From Candidatus Aalborgicola danicus (GTDB lineage: Bacteria; Pseudomonadota; Gammaproteobacteria; Burkholderiales; Burkholderiaceae_C), in NCBI GenBank assembly GCA_016703945.1, contig JADJBC010000004.1, positions 69,501 through 133,500 on the forward strand: a stretch of 64,000 nucleotides of DNA, written 5' to 3'. Position 1 is the stretch's first letter. Every line of letters starts with the position of its first letter. A program made the position numbers and the translations under genes. The notes under the pieces were generated by a model, which did no database searches, was not told the DNA's origin, and saw nothing but the letters and a program-made list of their open reading frames with translations. Positions 50,441 to 59,214 of the stretch are shown here, one piece after another.

Positions 50441-51129
50441 TCACTCGAAACCCTCCGCGCGGGCACGTTTCAGAAGATCTTCCCAACGCGACAGCCGACC
50501 GGTTCCAGCGGCGGGAGTTGCCTCTTTGCCGGATACGCCGGTAAAGACCCCTTCGCTGTTAAAGCTAAAGACTGGTACCAGGTCCGTCCTGCGTGAGGCA
50601 GGGCGTATGTCGGTGATCAGGTTGTCCAAAACCAACGGTTCGGAGTCTGGCTGCGCGTAATAGGCCAAAACCATGTGGGCTTGGGAAGCAACGGCATCGG
50701 ACGACCCGACCTTTGCACGCACATAGATCAATCGAAGCTTGTCGGAAGCGACCCCAACTTCTTTCAGGGAGTAGTACTTGGCGATCGAGAAATCTTCACA
50801 ATCGCCGGAACCGAGCCCCAGGGTTTCCAAGGGCGTGGCCCAATAGTCAGGTTGCGACCAAATCGCCGAGTCCTCTCCAAAGGTGACTTGGCGATTGAAA
50901 AATCATTGATTTTCTTGATTCTTACCGTATCGGACTCACTGCGCAGGCCCTGTAGCAACGTTTGCCAAGCACCAAATTTTCCTGCGACACCGCCACCCCA
51001 GCGCTGGGTGATGGACGCCAGCAAACGTTCAAAATTAGCAGCACTGTATACAAGCGGTACGGACAATACCGCGCAGACAACAAATGCCAGCAAGGGCCGC
51101 AAACGGGTGTTGGAGCACAGCCAGACCAT
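50441..51129 (-). CDS. lapG: LapG-like periplasmic cysteine protease, with one frameshift
   Basis: LapG cuts the adhesin at TAAG when not held by LapD. The first frame has a signal-like N-terminus (LAFVVCAVLSVPLVYSA) and the early domain FERLLASITQRWG, then loses register. Adding one T to the run at about 50897-50901 restores DFFNRQVTFGEDSAIWSQPD and joins LETLGLGSGDCEDFSIAKYY. The catalytic triad is then complete: Cys codon 50798-50800, His in AHMVLAYY ending at 50677, and Asp in LVLDNL ending at 50626. Restored length is 229 residues, normal for LapG. It overlaps nothing and is 29 bases before lapD. Confidence 0.88.
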
Positions 51130-51367
51130 GCTGTTTATCGCGGTTGGTGTAACTCTAGGCTGCTATGTCGATAAGCAGTTGCATCAACAAAATCTGTGCA
51201 CTTTTTCACGAAACCTCAGCATTTTTGCAAAAATGTGGCGAATTGAGCCAATTGAAATAGAATTTTCAACGAAAATCCGTTGTTACAAATAGTTACCGAA
51301 CAGTAGCACATAAGCCGCACGCTGATGCACCTATTGTTCGGTCCGTCTTGGAAAGCCACCCCGCAGT

Positions 51368-53224
51368 ATGACCCGACTAACAGCCATCTCTTGCGCCGTG
51401 CTCGTTGCCACTTCCAGTTTAAGCTTGGGTGCGGCCACACCTCAGTCGCCAGGCAACCTAAAAGACGCCGTGGAGAGAGCCATACTGCAAAACCCCGAAG
51501 TCAAATTGCGCTTTCACAACCTCGAAGCAGCAAGTGCGGAACGCAGGGTGGCTGAAGGTGGCTGGCTGCCACGGATTGATTTGGAAGTAGCCGGTGGTAC
51601 CTACGAAACCAAGAACCCGGCGCTCGCTGCAGCGCTCGGTTACTCAGGCAACCGGGCTACTTTGCAGTTGCGGCAGACGCTGTTTGACGGGTTTGCGACG
51701 TTGCATGAAACCCGCCGGCTAAGTTATGCACAACAAGCGGCCTACTACGAACTGCTGTCCGCCAGCAACCAGACCGCCCTGGATGCGTCACGAGCCTATC
51801 TTGATGTGTTGCGGTTTCGCGAGCTGGTTCAACTTGCGGCCGACAATTTCACCACCCATCAGGAAGTGCATGACCGACTGAGCCAAAAGGTGACTGCCGG
51901 TGTTGGCAGGAAAGTCGATCTGGAACAAGCGGCGGGCCGGATGTCTCTAGCGGAGTCTAATTGGTTGACTGAGGTAAGCAATTTGCACGATGTATCAGCC
52001 CGGTACCAAAGGCTGGTAGGGGAAATTCCGGCCCCTGATCTGGCGGCGGCTCCACCCATGGCTAGCGCGCAACCGGCCGGTGCGGCTTATTTGACCGATG
52101 CGGTTCGCAAGAATCCGGACTTCCTAACGGCGGTGGCGGTGATTCGTGGATACCGCTCGGACGCCAGCCTGCGTCGCGCGGCCTACGCTCCAACCATTGA
52201 ATTTCGAGCGCGCCAAAGTTATGAATCCAATCAGAGTGGCGTTACCGGCAACTACCGCGACACCGCCCTCGAATTGGTCTTGAACTACAACCTGTACCGT
52301 GGCGGGGCTGACAGGGCGCGGGTCGACCAATATGTAGCAAAACTCAGCAGCGCACATGACTTGCGGGACAAGGCTTGCCGCGATGTGTGGCAAACCGGTC
52401 AAATTGCGCTGAATGACGCCGAAAAACTAACCTCCCAAATCAAGTTGCTGGCCCAACACGAACTCTCCACGTCCAAGGCGAAACAGGCCTACCAGCAGCA
52501 GTTTGACATCGGCCAACGATCCCTGCTGGATCTATTGGACACTGAAAACGAGCTGTACCAGGCCCGCCGTGCGTTGGCAAACGCGGAGTATGACCTTCGC
52601 CTTTCTTCGGTTCGGGTTCTTGCGACGTCTGGCTCATTGCTCAGCGCGCTGAAGTTGCAGGCCTTGTCCACCACAACGCCCGAGGCCTCCGGAGGCACAG
52701 AAACCGATGACGAGTTAATGCAGTGCAGTACTCAATTGCAAAAGCTGCCGTCGCTGGACCGGGCCTTCGATTCACGCCCCGCCAACTTGCCGGCTGACCC
52801 GGTCAAACCGACCCAACCGGCAACCCCAGTGCCGGTGCCCACTCCGAGCCCTGCCGTGCAAACCGCCGCCACCTGTATGGAGCTACCCAAAGTCGTCTTA
52901 GGCTGGTTAGGTGCATGGAACCGGAAAGACGTGACCGGTTATTTGGCAGCCTATTCTGACAACTTTGTACCCGCGAAGGGCATGAAGCGTAAGGAGTGGG
53001 AAGCCATGCGCAAAACGCGTATCAGCAAACAAGGTGACCTAAGAATCGTCATTGGCAAGGTCCAGCCGGTGCAGTGTGATGCCAAGACCGCCGAAGTCTC
53101 GTTCTCGCAGGAATATGGTTCGGTTGGTTACAAGGACAATGTAGAAAAAACCCTGTCTTTGGAACAAGTCAAGGGCGTCTGGAAAATCACCAAGGAAACG
53201 GTGACCAAGGGCCGTGCCTACTGA
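51368..53224 (+). CDS. lapE: TolC-family outer-membrane channel protein with an extra C-terminal domain (LapE-like)
   Basis: A 618-residue protein with a signal peptide (LVATSSLSLGAATP) and the TolC fold: two repeats of long helices and barrel strands, for example LQLRQTLFDGFATLHETRRL and ALELVLNYNLYRGG. About 60 residues of Pro/Thr/Ala-rich linker follow residue 440. The last 110 residues form a separate domain (VVLGWLGAWNRKDVTGYLAA, then EAMRKTRISKQGDLRIVIGK) that resembles the NTF2-like C-terminal domain of Cds6-type proteins. Ordinary LapE/TolC lacks this. It should complete the type I path for the adhesin. It is divergent from lapG, with about 240 bases between. Confidence 0.88.
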   Translation: MTRLTAISCAVLVATSSLSLGAATPQSPGNLKDAVERAILQNPEVKLRFHNLEAASAERRVAEGGWLPRIDLEVAGGTYETKNPALAAALGYSGNRATLQLRQTLFDGFATLHETRRLSYAQQAAYYELLSASNQTALDASRAYLDVLRFRELVQLAADNFTTHQEVHDRLSQKVTAGVGRKVDLEQAAGRMSLAESNWLTEVSNLHDVSARYQRLVGEIPAPDLAAAPPMASAQPAGAAYLTDAVRKNPDFLTAVAVIRGYRSDASLRRAAYAPTIEFRARQSYESNQSGVTGNYRDTALELVLNYNLYRGGADRARVDQYVAKLSSAHDLRDKACRDVWQTGQIALNDAEKLTSQIKLLAQHELSTSKAKQAYQQQFDIGQRSLLDLLDTENELYQARRALANAEYDLRLSSVRVLATSGSLLSALKLQALSTTTPEASGGTETDDELMQCSTQLQKLPSLDRAFDSRPANLPADPVKPTQPATPVPVPTPSPAVQTAATCMELPKVVLGWLGAWNRKDVTGYLAAYSDNFVPAKGMKRKEWEAMRKTRISKQGDLRIVIGKVQPVQCDAKTAEVSFSQEYGSVGYKDNVEKTLSLEQVKGVWKITKETVTKGRAY

Positions 53225-54042
53225 GCCTTCAGCGCCACGAGCAAGGTCAACCCACCAATGAGAATGGGCTGGTGCAGCATGTACCAGCTCAAACTCCAGC
53301 GACCAACCCAGGCCAAAGGCGACAGTGCAGAGGCGACGCGGTCCGACAGCACGGGTGCTACAGCGCCTCGGGCCAGCACCCATTGACCCAGCGCCATGCC
53401 CCACCACATCACGCCGAGCCAGGGCAGCAAAGGCACATAGTCCTCGGTCACAGGTTTGCGGCTGATCAAGCCCAACCAGTTCCACGCCCTGGAGTCCAGC
53501 GCCTGCGGCAAAGATAAAGCAGCATGCAGGTCGCCAGCAAAAACACCCAACCCGATAGCCGCCGCACCCAACACCCACAACCAGGGCCCCCACCCGGCTG
53601 TGGCCCGGCACACCAGAAGCATGACGGCGATGCCGTGCAATACGCCAAAATAGATCCAGCTATTGGCAAACATTAGTGCAGACCCTGCGGTGACGGCCAG
53701 CGCGCACAGCGCAATTTGTGCCCAACGGCGCCAAAACCGTGCCCAGGTCTGCCCGGCGTGCACCGCCAGGGCCTGCCCAAAACCAGCACACAGCAAAAAC
53801 AAGCTCAGAATGCAGGTGCGTTGCACCGTCCAGACCGGATCACGGTAGAAGTCCTGCTGGATGAATCCGAAATGGTTGAGATCGAACGTGAAGTGAAAGG
53901 CTGTCATCCACACCACGGCCGCGCCACGCACGGTGTCCAACAGCGGGAGGCGTGAGATGGCCAGAGCCCCGACCGCGGCCGACTGCCGACCCGATGACTT
54001 GGGAACAGTGGCTCGGGGCCTGAGAGACCTGGCGCGCGCCAT
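53218..54042 (-). CDS. DUF1624 (heparan-alpha-glucosaminide N-acetyltransferase-like) membrane protein
   Basis: A polytopic membrane protein of about 274 residues. It begins the conserved part with LPLLDTVRGAAVVWMTAFHF and contains FDLNHFGF, an RD/RG pair near the first helix, and several further helices (for example LWVLGAAAIGLGVFAGDL); the C-terminus has WSLSWYMLHQPILIG, typical of acyltransferase-3-like families. Substrate unknown. The ATG at 54042 shares one base with the gspC stop (TGATG), and its 3' end overlaps the convergent channel-protein gene by 7 bases. Confidence 0.82.
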   Translation of the reverse strand: MARARSLRPRATVPKSSGRQSAAVGALAISRLPLLDTVRGAAVVWMTAFHFTFDLNHFGFIQQDFYRDPVWTVQRTCILSLFLLCAGFGQALAVHAGQTWARFWRRWAQIALCALAVTAGSALMFANSWIYFGVLHGIAVMLLVCRATAGWGPWLWVLGAAAIGLGVFAGDLHAALSLPQALDSRAWNWLGLISRKPVTEDYVPLLPWLGVMWWGMALGQWVLARGAVAPVLSDRVASALSPLAWVGRWSLSWYMLHQPILIGGLTLLVALKAQ

Positions 54043-54491
54043 CACTTGCTCAAGGGAGGCAATTCCAAGGTCATTTGGGCGGGTCCATCAACACCCGCAG
54101 CCAGGGTCGCTCGCCGGGCCGCCACCGACTGCAAAACCAGATTGCCATCCACGCTGGCCCCGACCCGAAAGGGTTTGGGCGGCTTGCCATCGACCGCAAT
54201 CAGTGCAGCACCGCCCTTTGGACCAGCAGCGATAACCCCCATCAAAACATAAGCACTGCGGCCAGACGTAGGCGTGGCAGCCGACGGGGCCACATTGCCG
54301 CCCCCCAAAGCGCGAGCAACAGCCTGCGGGTCCAGGGGAGCCAGGCCCGGCGTCGCGACCGGTGCTGCAGTCGATACACTGTTGGCCTGTGTACTCTTTA
54401 AAAACCAATAGGTGCCACTGAGCGCGGCCAGCGCCGCCAATACGAACGTGGCGGCCCGAGTGCTCCAGGTGGCAAAAGCGTTTGTTTGCAT
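54042..54491 (-). CDS. gspC: Type II secretion protein GspC
   Basis: A 149-residue inner-membrane protein. It has one N-terminal helix (AATFVLAALAALSGTYWFL), a Pro/Ala-rich linker and the HR domain (SAYVLMGVIAAGPKGGAALI, then FRVGASVDGNLVLQSVAARR) that contacts the secretin GspD. There is no C-terminal PDZ or coiled-coil domain, as in other short GspC proteins of this group. It is on the minus strand, opposite the rest of the gsp genes, with only about 24 bases to the likely gspG start, so promoters must overlap coding sequence. Confidence 0.82.
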   Translation of the reverse strand: MQTNAFATWSTRAATFVLAALAALSGTYWFLKSTQANSVSTAAPVATPGLAPLDPQAVARALGGGNVAPSAATPTSGRSAYVLMGVIAAGPKGGAALIAVDGKPPKPFRVGASVDGNLVLQSVAARRATLAAGVDGPAQMTLELPPLSK

Positions 54492-54515
54492 AGCGCGATT
54501 ATGATTGACTCGACC

Positions 54516-54962
54516 ATGATGAACCCACGACTCTCCCTACCCCTGCGGCGCATGCGCACACTTGGCTTCACGCTGATCGAACTGATGGTGGTGCTGGTCA
54601 TCATTGGTGTGCTGGCGGCGCTGATCGTGCCCAATGTGCTGGACAGGGCCGACGACGCCCGCGTCACCGCCGCCCGAACCGACGTCAACAACCTGATGCA
54701 GGCCCTCAAGCTTTACAAGCTGGACAACCAGCGTTACCCCACTGCCGCTCAAGGCTTGCCGGCACTTCTGACCAAGCCGACCGAAAGCCCGATCCCCACC
54801 AACTGGAAACACTACCTGGACAAGCTGCCCAATGACCCGTGGGGACGCCCCTACCAATACCTGAACCCCGGTATCAAGGGCGAGATCGACGTGCTCTCCT
54901 TCGGCGCGGACGGTCAAGCCGGCGGCGAGGGCAAAAATGCGGACATTGGCAGTTGGGAGTAG
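54516..54962 (+). CDS. gspG: Type II secretion major pseudopilin GspG
   Basis: GspG is the main subunit of the T2SS pseudopilus. The prepilin peptidase site is RTLG-FTLIELMVVLVIIG, with the essential Glu at +5. The C-terminal domain has the calcium-binding region and the conserved PTAAQGLPALLTKP and LPNDPWGRPYQYLNPG. I take the ATG at 54516; in-frame ATGs at 54486 and 54501 lie closer to or inside gspC and cannot be excluded. It overlaps gspH by 26 bases. Confidence 0.95.
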   Translation: MMNPRLSLPLRRMRTLGFTLIELMVVLVIIGVLAALIVPNVLDRADDARVTAARTDVNNLMQALKLYKLDNQRYPTAAQGLPALLTKPTESPIPTNWKHYLDKLPNDPWGRPYQYLNPGIKGEIDVLSFGADGQAGGEGKNADIGSWE

Positions 54963-55389
54963 GGGATTCACTCTGCTGGAGCTGCTGGTCGTGGTCGCCA
55001 TCATGGCCTTGGCCACAGCAGGTGTCGGCTTCGCACTGCGTGATTCGGCCGACAGCCAGCTTGAACGCGAGGCCCAACGCCTGATTGCCCTGCTGGAGTC
55101 GGCCCGCGCCCAATCCCGCATGACCGCCAACCCGATCCGGTGGCGCGCGACCGAAAGTGGATTTTTGTTCGATGGCGCAGCCGCCGCCCCGACCACGCCC
55201 TGGCTGGGGCCGGATGTTCTGGCGACAGTGACCAGCCCCGTGGTGCTGGGGCCTGAACCCATCATTGGCCCGCAGCGCATTGTGCTCAACTCACGCACGC
55301 AGCCCGGGCGCAGCCTGACCATTGCGACCGACGGCCTGCGGCCCTTTGCGGTTGTGGCCGACGGCGACGCGTCGGCCGGTACACCATGA
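54937..55389 (+). CDS. gspH: Type II secretion minor pseudopilin GspH
   Basis: A 150-residue prepilin-like protein: SRG-FTLLELLVVVAIMALA is the cleavage site and N-terminal helix, followed by a GspH-type globular domain. GAGGGC lies just upstream of the ATG, within gspG. GspH is one of the tip pseudopilins. Its stop overlaps gspI by 4 bases. Confidence 0.88.
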   Translation: MRTLAVGSRGFTLLELLVVVAIMALATAGVGFALRDSADSQLEREAQRLIALLESARAQSRMTANPIRWRATESGFLFDGAAAAPTTPWLGPDVLATVTSPVVLGPEPIIGPQRIVLNSRTQPGRSLTIATDGLRPFAVVADGDASAGTP

Positions 55390-55763
55390 CACGGCGCACC
55401 GTGTTGCGACGGCCTGAACGCGGCTTTACGTTGATTGAGGTTTTGGTCGCGCTGTCCATTGTGGCCATTGCGTTGGCGGCCGGTGTGCGGTCGTCGGCCG
55501 CGTTGACGCGCAACGCGGAACGCCAGACCGACCTGCTGTTGGCCCAACTGTGCGCAGAAAACGCGCTGGTCAACATCCGCCTGTCACGCCAAATGCCGCC
55601 GGTTGGCGACAACACCGCCGCCTGCCAACAGGGAGGCCGAGAGCTCGGCGTCACACTGTCCGTGCGGCCCACACCCAATCCCAATTTCTTGCGGGTCGAA
55701 GCCCGGGTCGACGACAACGCGACGCCCTTGCTCAGCCTGTCGACCGTAGTAGGGCGATACTGA
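55386..55763 (+). CDS. gspI: Type II secretion minor pseudopilin GspI
   Basis: A 125-residue minor pseudopilin with the site ERG-FTLIEVLVALSIVAIA and the GspI feature of a conserved Glu-Asn pair after the helix (AQLCAENALVNIRLSRQ). The C-terminal strand region PNFLRVEARVDD is typical. GspI nucleates the tip complex with GspJ and GspK. It ends on the base that begins gspJ (TGATG). Confidence 0.9.
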   Translation: MTRRTVLRRPERGFTLIEVLVALSIVAIALAAGVRSSAALTRNAERQTDLLLAQLCAENALVNIRLSRQMPPVGDNTAACQQGGRELGVTLSVRPTPNPNFLRVEARVDDNATPLLSLSTVVGRY

Positions 55764-56467
55764 TGAAGTCCCCAAAACGGCTTCATGGATTTACGCTGAT
55801 CGAGCTGCTGGTCGCCATTGGTGTCATGGCGCTGATGGCGGGCTTGAGTTGGCGCGGGCTCGACGGCATGGCGCGCACGCAAAACCAGTTGAACCAGCGC
55901 AGCGACCAGGTCATGACCCTGCAGGCCGGCCTGGCCCAGTGGACCGCCGATCTGGACGCTCTGGTGCAGCCCCCCCATACGCAGGCCCTGGACTGGGATG
56001 GCCGGGCCTTGCGCATCGTCCGGTGCAGCACTACAGCGTCTGGCGATGGTTTGCTGGTGGTGGCATGGACACGCCGCAATGTGGGTGGCAAGGGCCAGTG
56101 GCTGCGCTGGCAGTCGCCGCCGCTGACCACCCGCGGAGATCTGCAGGTGGCCTGGGCCACCGCCGCCCAGTGGGCGCAAAACCCCGGTGATGCCGAAAAA
56201 CGCCTGGAAGTCGCCGTTGCCGCGCTTGACGAGTGGAAGGTGTTTTACTTTCGCACCGGCGCTTGGACCAACCCCCTGTCCAGCGACGACTCCGCCCCGC
56301 CGCCACCATTACCTGGCGCTGCAGATGCCGCCAACAAACCCGCCGGTCCGGACCTGGTCTTGCCCGATGGTGTGCGACTGGTCCTGACCTTGCCCGCCGA
56401 TGGCGCGATCAGCGGAACCTTGACCCGCGACTGGGTTCGCCTGTCCTTGGCGGGAGGCAATTCATGA
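55763..56467 (+). CDS. gspJ: Type II secretion minor pseudopilin GspJ
   Basis: Starting at the ATG 55763 (MKSPKRLHG-FTLIELLVAI) the protein has 234 residues. The helix is followed by GLSWRGLDGMARTQNQLNQR and a beta-rich domain with WTADLDALVQP, typical of GspJ. Upstream in-frame starts lie inside gspI. It overlaps gspK by 4 bases. Confidence 0.9.
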   Translation: MKSPKRLHGFTLIELLVAIGVMALMAGLSWRGLDGMARTQNQLNQRSDQVMTLQAGLAQWTADLDALVQPPHTQALDWDGRALRIVRCSTTASGDGLLVVAWTRRNVGGKGQWLRWQSPPLTTRGDLQVAWATAAQWAQNPGDAEKRLEVAVAALDEWKVFYFRTGAWTNPLSSDDSAPPPPLPGAADAANKPAGPDLVLPDGVRLVLTLPADGAISGTLTRDWVRLSLAGGNS

Positions 56468-57432
56468 CCCGGCGCCAGGCAGGTGCTGCGCTGTTGACCG
56501 CCATGTTGACGGTGGCACTGGTGGCCAGCATGGCCTCAGCCGCGTTGTGGCAACAGTGGCGCAGCGTGGAAGTGGAGACGGCGCAACGCGCCCGCAGCCA
56601 GTCGCTATGGGTGCTGACCGGGGCACTGGACTGGGCGCGTTTGATCTTGCGCGAAGACCGCCGTGCCAGCGCGATTGAGGACCATCTGGGGGAACCCTGG
56701 GCCGTGCCGCTGGAAGAAGCACGGCTGTCCACCTTTTTAGCGGTCGACAAAAACAATACCCCGGACGAGGCTGACAGCGCAGCACAGGTTTTCCTGTCCG
56801 GCAACATCACGGACCTGCAGAGTCGTATGAACGTGTTCAATCTGGTTGACAAACAGGGCCAGGTATCAACGGTCTGGTTGCGCGCCTTTGGCAAACTTTT
56901 TGAACAATTGGGTTTGCCACCGTCCGAGTTGCCCGTGCTGGCAGAAAACCTGCGTTTTGCCCGCGACAATACCGCCGCCACAACCTGGGCCAGCAAGGCA
57001 CCGCTGATGCCACAACGGGTGGGCCAGTTGCGCTGGCTGGGCCTGTCGAGTCGCAGCCTGGCCTTGCTGGCGGACACCATCACGCTGCTACCGGAGTCAA
57101 CCGCGGTCAACCTTAATACCGCCAGTGCGACGGTGCTGTATGCCTGCATTCCGACCCTGGATATGGCCCAGGCCCAACGCCTGGTGAGCAGCCGCCAGGC
57201 AGCGCATTTCCGCAATTTTGAAGACGTCAACAAGCTGGTGCCCGGCATTGCCTCGGAACTGAAGACCGAAGACCATGGCTTCTCGTCCAGTTTTTTTGAA
57301 ATCCAGGGGCGCCTGCGCCTGCAACAAACGGTGGTTGAAGAACGCTCGTTGGTGCAACGCAAGGGCATGGACATGAAGACCCTGTGGCGTGACCGCGGTG
57401 CACAGCCACCGGCGACCAGCCCCCTACAATGA
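56464..57432 (+). CDS. gspK: Type II secretion minor pseudopilin GspK
   Basis: A 322-residue protein starting MTRRQAGAALLTAMLTVALV. Like other GspK it lacks the +5 Glu of other pseudopilins and carries a large alpha domain, with the conserved DLQSRMNVFNLV and AVNLNTASATVLYACIP segments. It caps the pseudopilus tip. It is followed by gspL after 19 bases. Confidence 0.9.
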   Translation: MTRRQAGAALLTAMLTVALVASMASAALWQQWRSVEVETAQRARSQSLWVLTGALDWARLILREDRRASAIEDHLGEPWAVPLEEARLSTFLAVDKNNTPDEADSAAQVFLSGNITDLQSRMNVFNLVDKQGQVSTVWLRAFGKLFEQLGLPPSELPVLAENLRFARDNTAATTWASKAPLMPQRVGQLRWLGLSSRSLALLADTITLLPESTAVNLNTASATVLYACIPTLDMAQAQRLVSSRQAAHFRNFEDVNKLVPGIASELKTEDHGFSSSFFEIQGRLRLQQTVVEERSLVQRKGMDMKTLWRDRGAQPPATSPLQ

Positions 57433-57451
57433 CGATGCCCAAAAAAACCGC

Positions 57452-58699
57452 ATGCCCACCCTGATCGTCACCCTTCCCGCCAGCCTGCCGTCTGCAACAA
57501 CGCTTTGCAGCACCGTGCTGACTGACAACGACAGCACCACCATCCTGCGCCATGGGCAGACGCCTCTGTCGCTGTTTCCCGAGGTCAATGGCGGCGAAAT
57601 TGTCGCCGTGGTGCCGGCCGCGCAGTTGTCCTGGCACCAACTGGACCTGCCCAAAGGCACACTGGACCGGGGCTTGTTCCAGGACGGCAACGCCGCCCGC
57701 CTGCGCTCGGTGCTCGACGGTTTGCTGGAAGAAAGGCTGCTGGACGAACCCGAGCAACTGCACTATGCGATTGAGCCCCAGACCCGCCCTGGCGCACCGG
57801 TCTGGGTGGCGGCCTGCAACCGGGCCTGGCTCCATGCCTGGCTTCAGGCACTGGAGCAGGCCGGTAGGCCGATTGCCCGCATCGTTCCCGAACTTGCGCC
57901 ATCTACTAGTGAGACCCCAAGCACCCTCTTGCAAGCGGTGGGTTCGGCTGACGCACCCCAGTTGCTATGTGCCGGCCCCAATGGCGTGGCGGTGTTGCCG
58001 CTGAGCGCGGCGTCCGTGGTGCTGCTTGGCCCTCTACTAAACGACAGCACTGCGGCCGACATCGTGGCCGAACCTGCAGTTGCAGCGCTGGCAGAGGGCT
58101 TGTTCTCTGGCCGTGTGCGCATAGAAACCGAAGCCCAGCGGGCACTGCGTTCGGCCCAGTCGAGCTCGGACCTGGCGCAGTTTGACCTGCTGCGCACACG
58201 CCGGGCCCGCACCCAAAAAAGTCTGTCCAACTGGACCCATGCCTTGTGGCGTGCGCCCCAGTGGAAACCAGCCCGTTGGGTCGTCGCCGCCCTGGTGGCA
58301 GTCAACCTGCTGGGCCTGCAGGCCTGGGCATGGAAAGAACAGGCATCTCTGGTCGCAAAAAAGGCCAGCATCCGCGAAGTTTTGACCACCACGTTCCCGG
58401 ACGTGCGGGTGGTGGTGGATGCACCGCTGCAAATGGAGCGCGCATTGGCCGGCCTGCAGCGCCAAAGTGGAGCCGCCTCCAGCGCCGATCTGGAAGAAAT
58501 GCTTGGGCGATTTCAGGCTCTAGCCCCCGAGTTACCTGCACCAACAGCTATTGAATTCATAGCAGGTGAATTGCGGTTGAAGATTCCCGCAGCGCTGGAC
58601 GACCAACTGCCCGGCGTGGCCACACGGCTGAAATCATCGGGATATGCGGTGCAATTACGGGATGACATGCTGATGATCAAACAGGACCAGCGCCCATGA
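57452..58699 (+). CDS. gspL: Type II secretion protein GspL
   Basis: GspL links the cytoplasmic ATPase GspE to the inner-membrane platform. From the ATG at 57452 (MPTLIVTLPASLPSATTL) it has 415 residues: a cytoplasmic actin-like part (LSWHQLDLPKGTLDRGL), one transmembrane helix near residue 275 (ARWVVAALVAVNLLGLQAWA) and a small periplasmic domain. Near residue 360 a copy of the interspersed element is translated antisense as LAPELPAPTAIEFIAG. It overlaps gspM by 4 bases. Confidence 0.88.
   Translation: MPTLIVTLPASLPSATTLCSTVLTDNDSTTILRHGQTPLSLFPEVNGGEIVAVVPAAQLSWHQLDLPKGTLDRGLFQDGNAARLRSVLDGLLEERLLDEPEQLHYAIEPQTRPGAPVWVAACNRAWLHAWLQALEQAGRPIARIVPELAPSTSETPSTLLQAVGSADAPQLLCAGPNGVAVLPLSAASVVLLGPLLNDSTAADIVAEPAVAALAEGLFSGRVRIETEAQRALRSAQSSSDLAQFDLLRTRRARTQKSLSNWTHALWRAPQWKPARWVVAALVAVNLLGLQAWAWKEQASLVAKKASIREVLTTTFPDVRVVVDAPLQMERALAGLQRQSGAASSADLEEMLGRFQALAPELPAPTAIEFIAGELRLKIPAALDDQLPGVATRLKSSGYAVQLRDDMLMIKQDQRP
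58511..58563 (-). repeat. Interspersed element copy 4, inside gspL
   Basis: On the minus strand it begins GCTATGAATTCAATAGCTGT, then CTCGGGGGCTAGAGCC. The GCTAT-N7-ATAGC inverted repeat and GGGGGCT block match the other copies; the middle is more diverged. It lies in frame in gspL, opposite in direction, in the periplasmic domain. Confidence 0.65.
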
Positions 58700-59214
58700 C
58701 AACCGCCGCCTCCAAGCTGTCTTCCGGCCCGCTGGGGCCCATCCACAGCCGCTGGACCCAACTGGCAGCGCGCGAGAAAACCTTGCTCAAGCTGGCCGCA
58801 GCCCTGGTCGCCGGGGCTGTGGTGTGGCTGGGCCTGTTGGGGCCTTCGTTGCAAACCCTGCGCACCAGCGCGGCGCAAGCCCGGACGCTGGACACCCAAC
58901 TTCAGCACATGCAATCCCTGCAAGCACAGGCCAAGGCCTTGCAGCAGCAGGCGCCTTTGGGTTATGACGATGCGGTGCGCGCCCTGAATCTGGCCACCAA
59001 GCAAACCCTGGGGTCAACGGCGCAAATCAACATCAGCGCCGAGCGCGCCAACGTCACACTGCAGGCCACCGGTGCCGACGCGTTGGCCCAATGGCTGGCC
59101 CAAGCCCGGCTCAATGCCCGCGCGGTCCCACTGGAGGCACGTTTGACCCGCATGGCCACGCCTGCCGGTGTCACCTGGTCCGGCACCCTGGTCATGGGAC
59201 TGCCCCAGCGCTGA
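58696..59214 (+). CDS. gspM: Type II secretion protein GspM
   Basis: A 172-residue inner-membrane protein with a short cytoplasmic start, one helix (LLKLAAALVAGAVVWLGLLG), a coiled-coil-like region rich in Gln and Ala (LDTQLQHMQSLQAQAKALQQ) and a ferredoxin-like periplasmic domain. It partners GspL. Its stop shares a base with the gspN start. Confidence 0.87.
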   Translation: MTTAASKLSSGPLGPIHSRWTQLAAREKTLLKLAAALVAGAVVWLGLLGPSLQTLRTSAAQARTLDTQLQHMQSLQAQAKALQQQAPLGYDDAVRALNLATKQTLGSTAQINISAERANVTLQATGADALAQWLAQARLNARAVPLEARLTRMATPAGVTWSGTLVMGLPQR

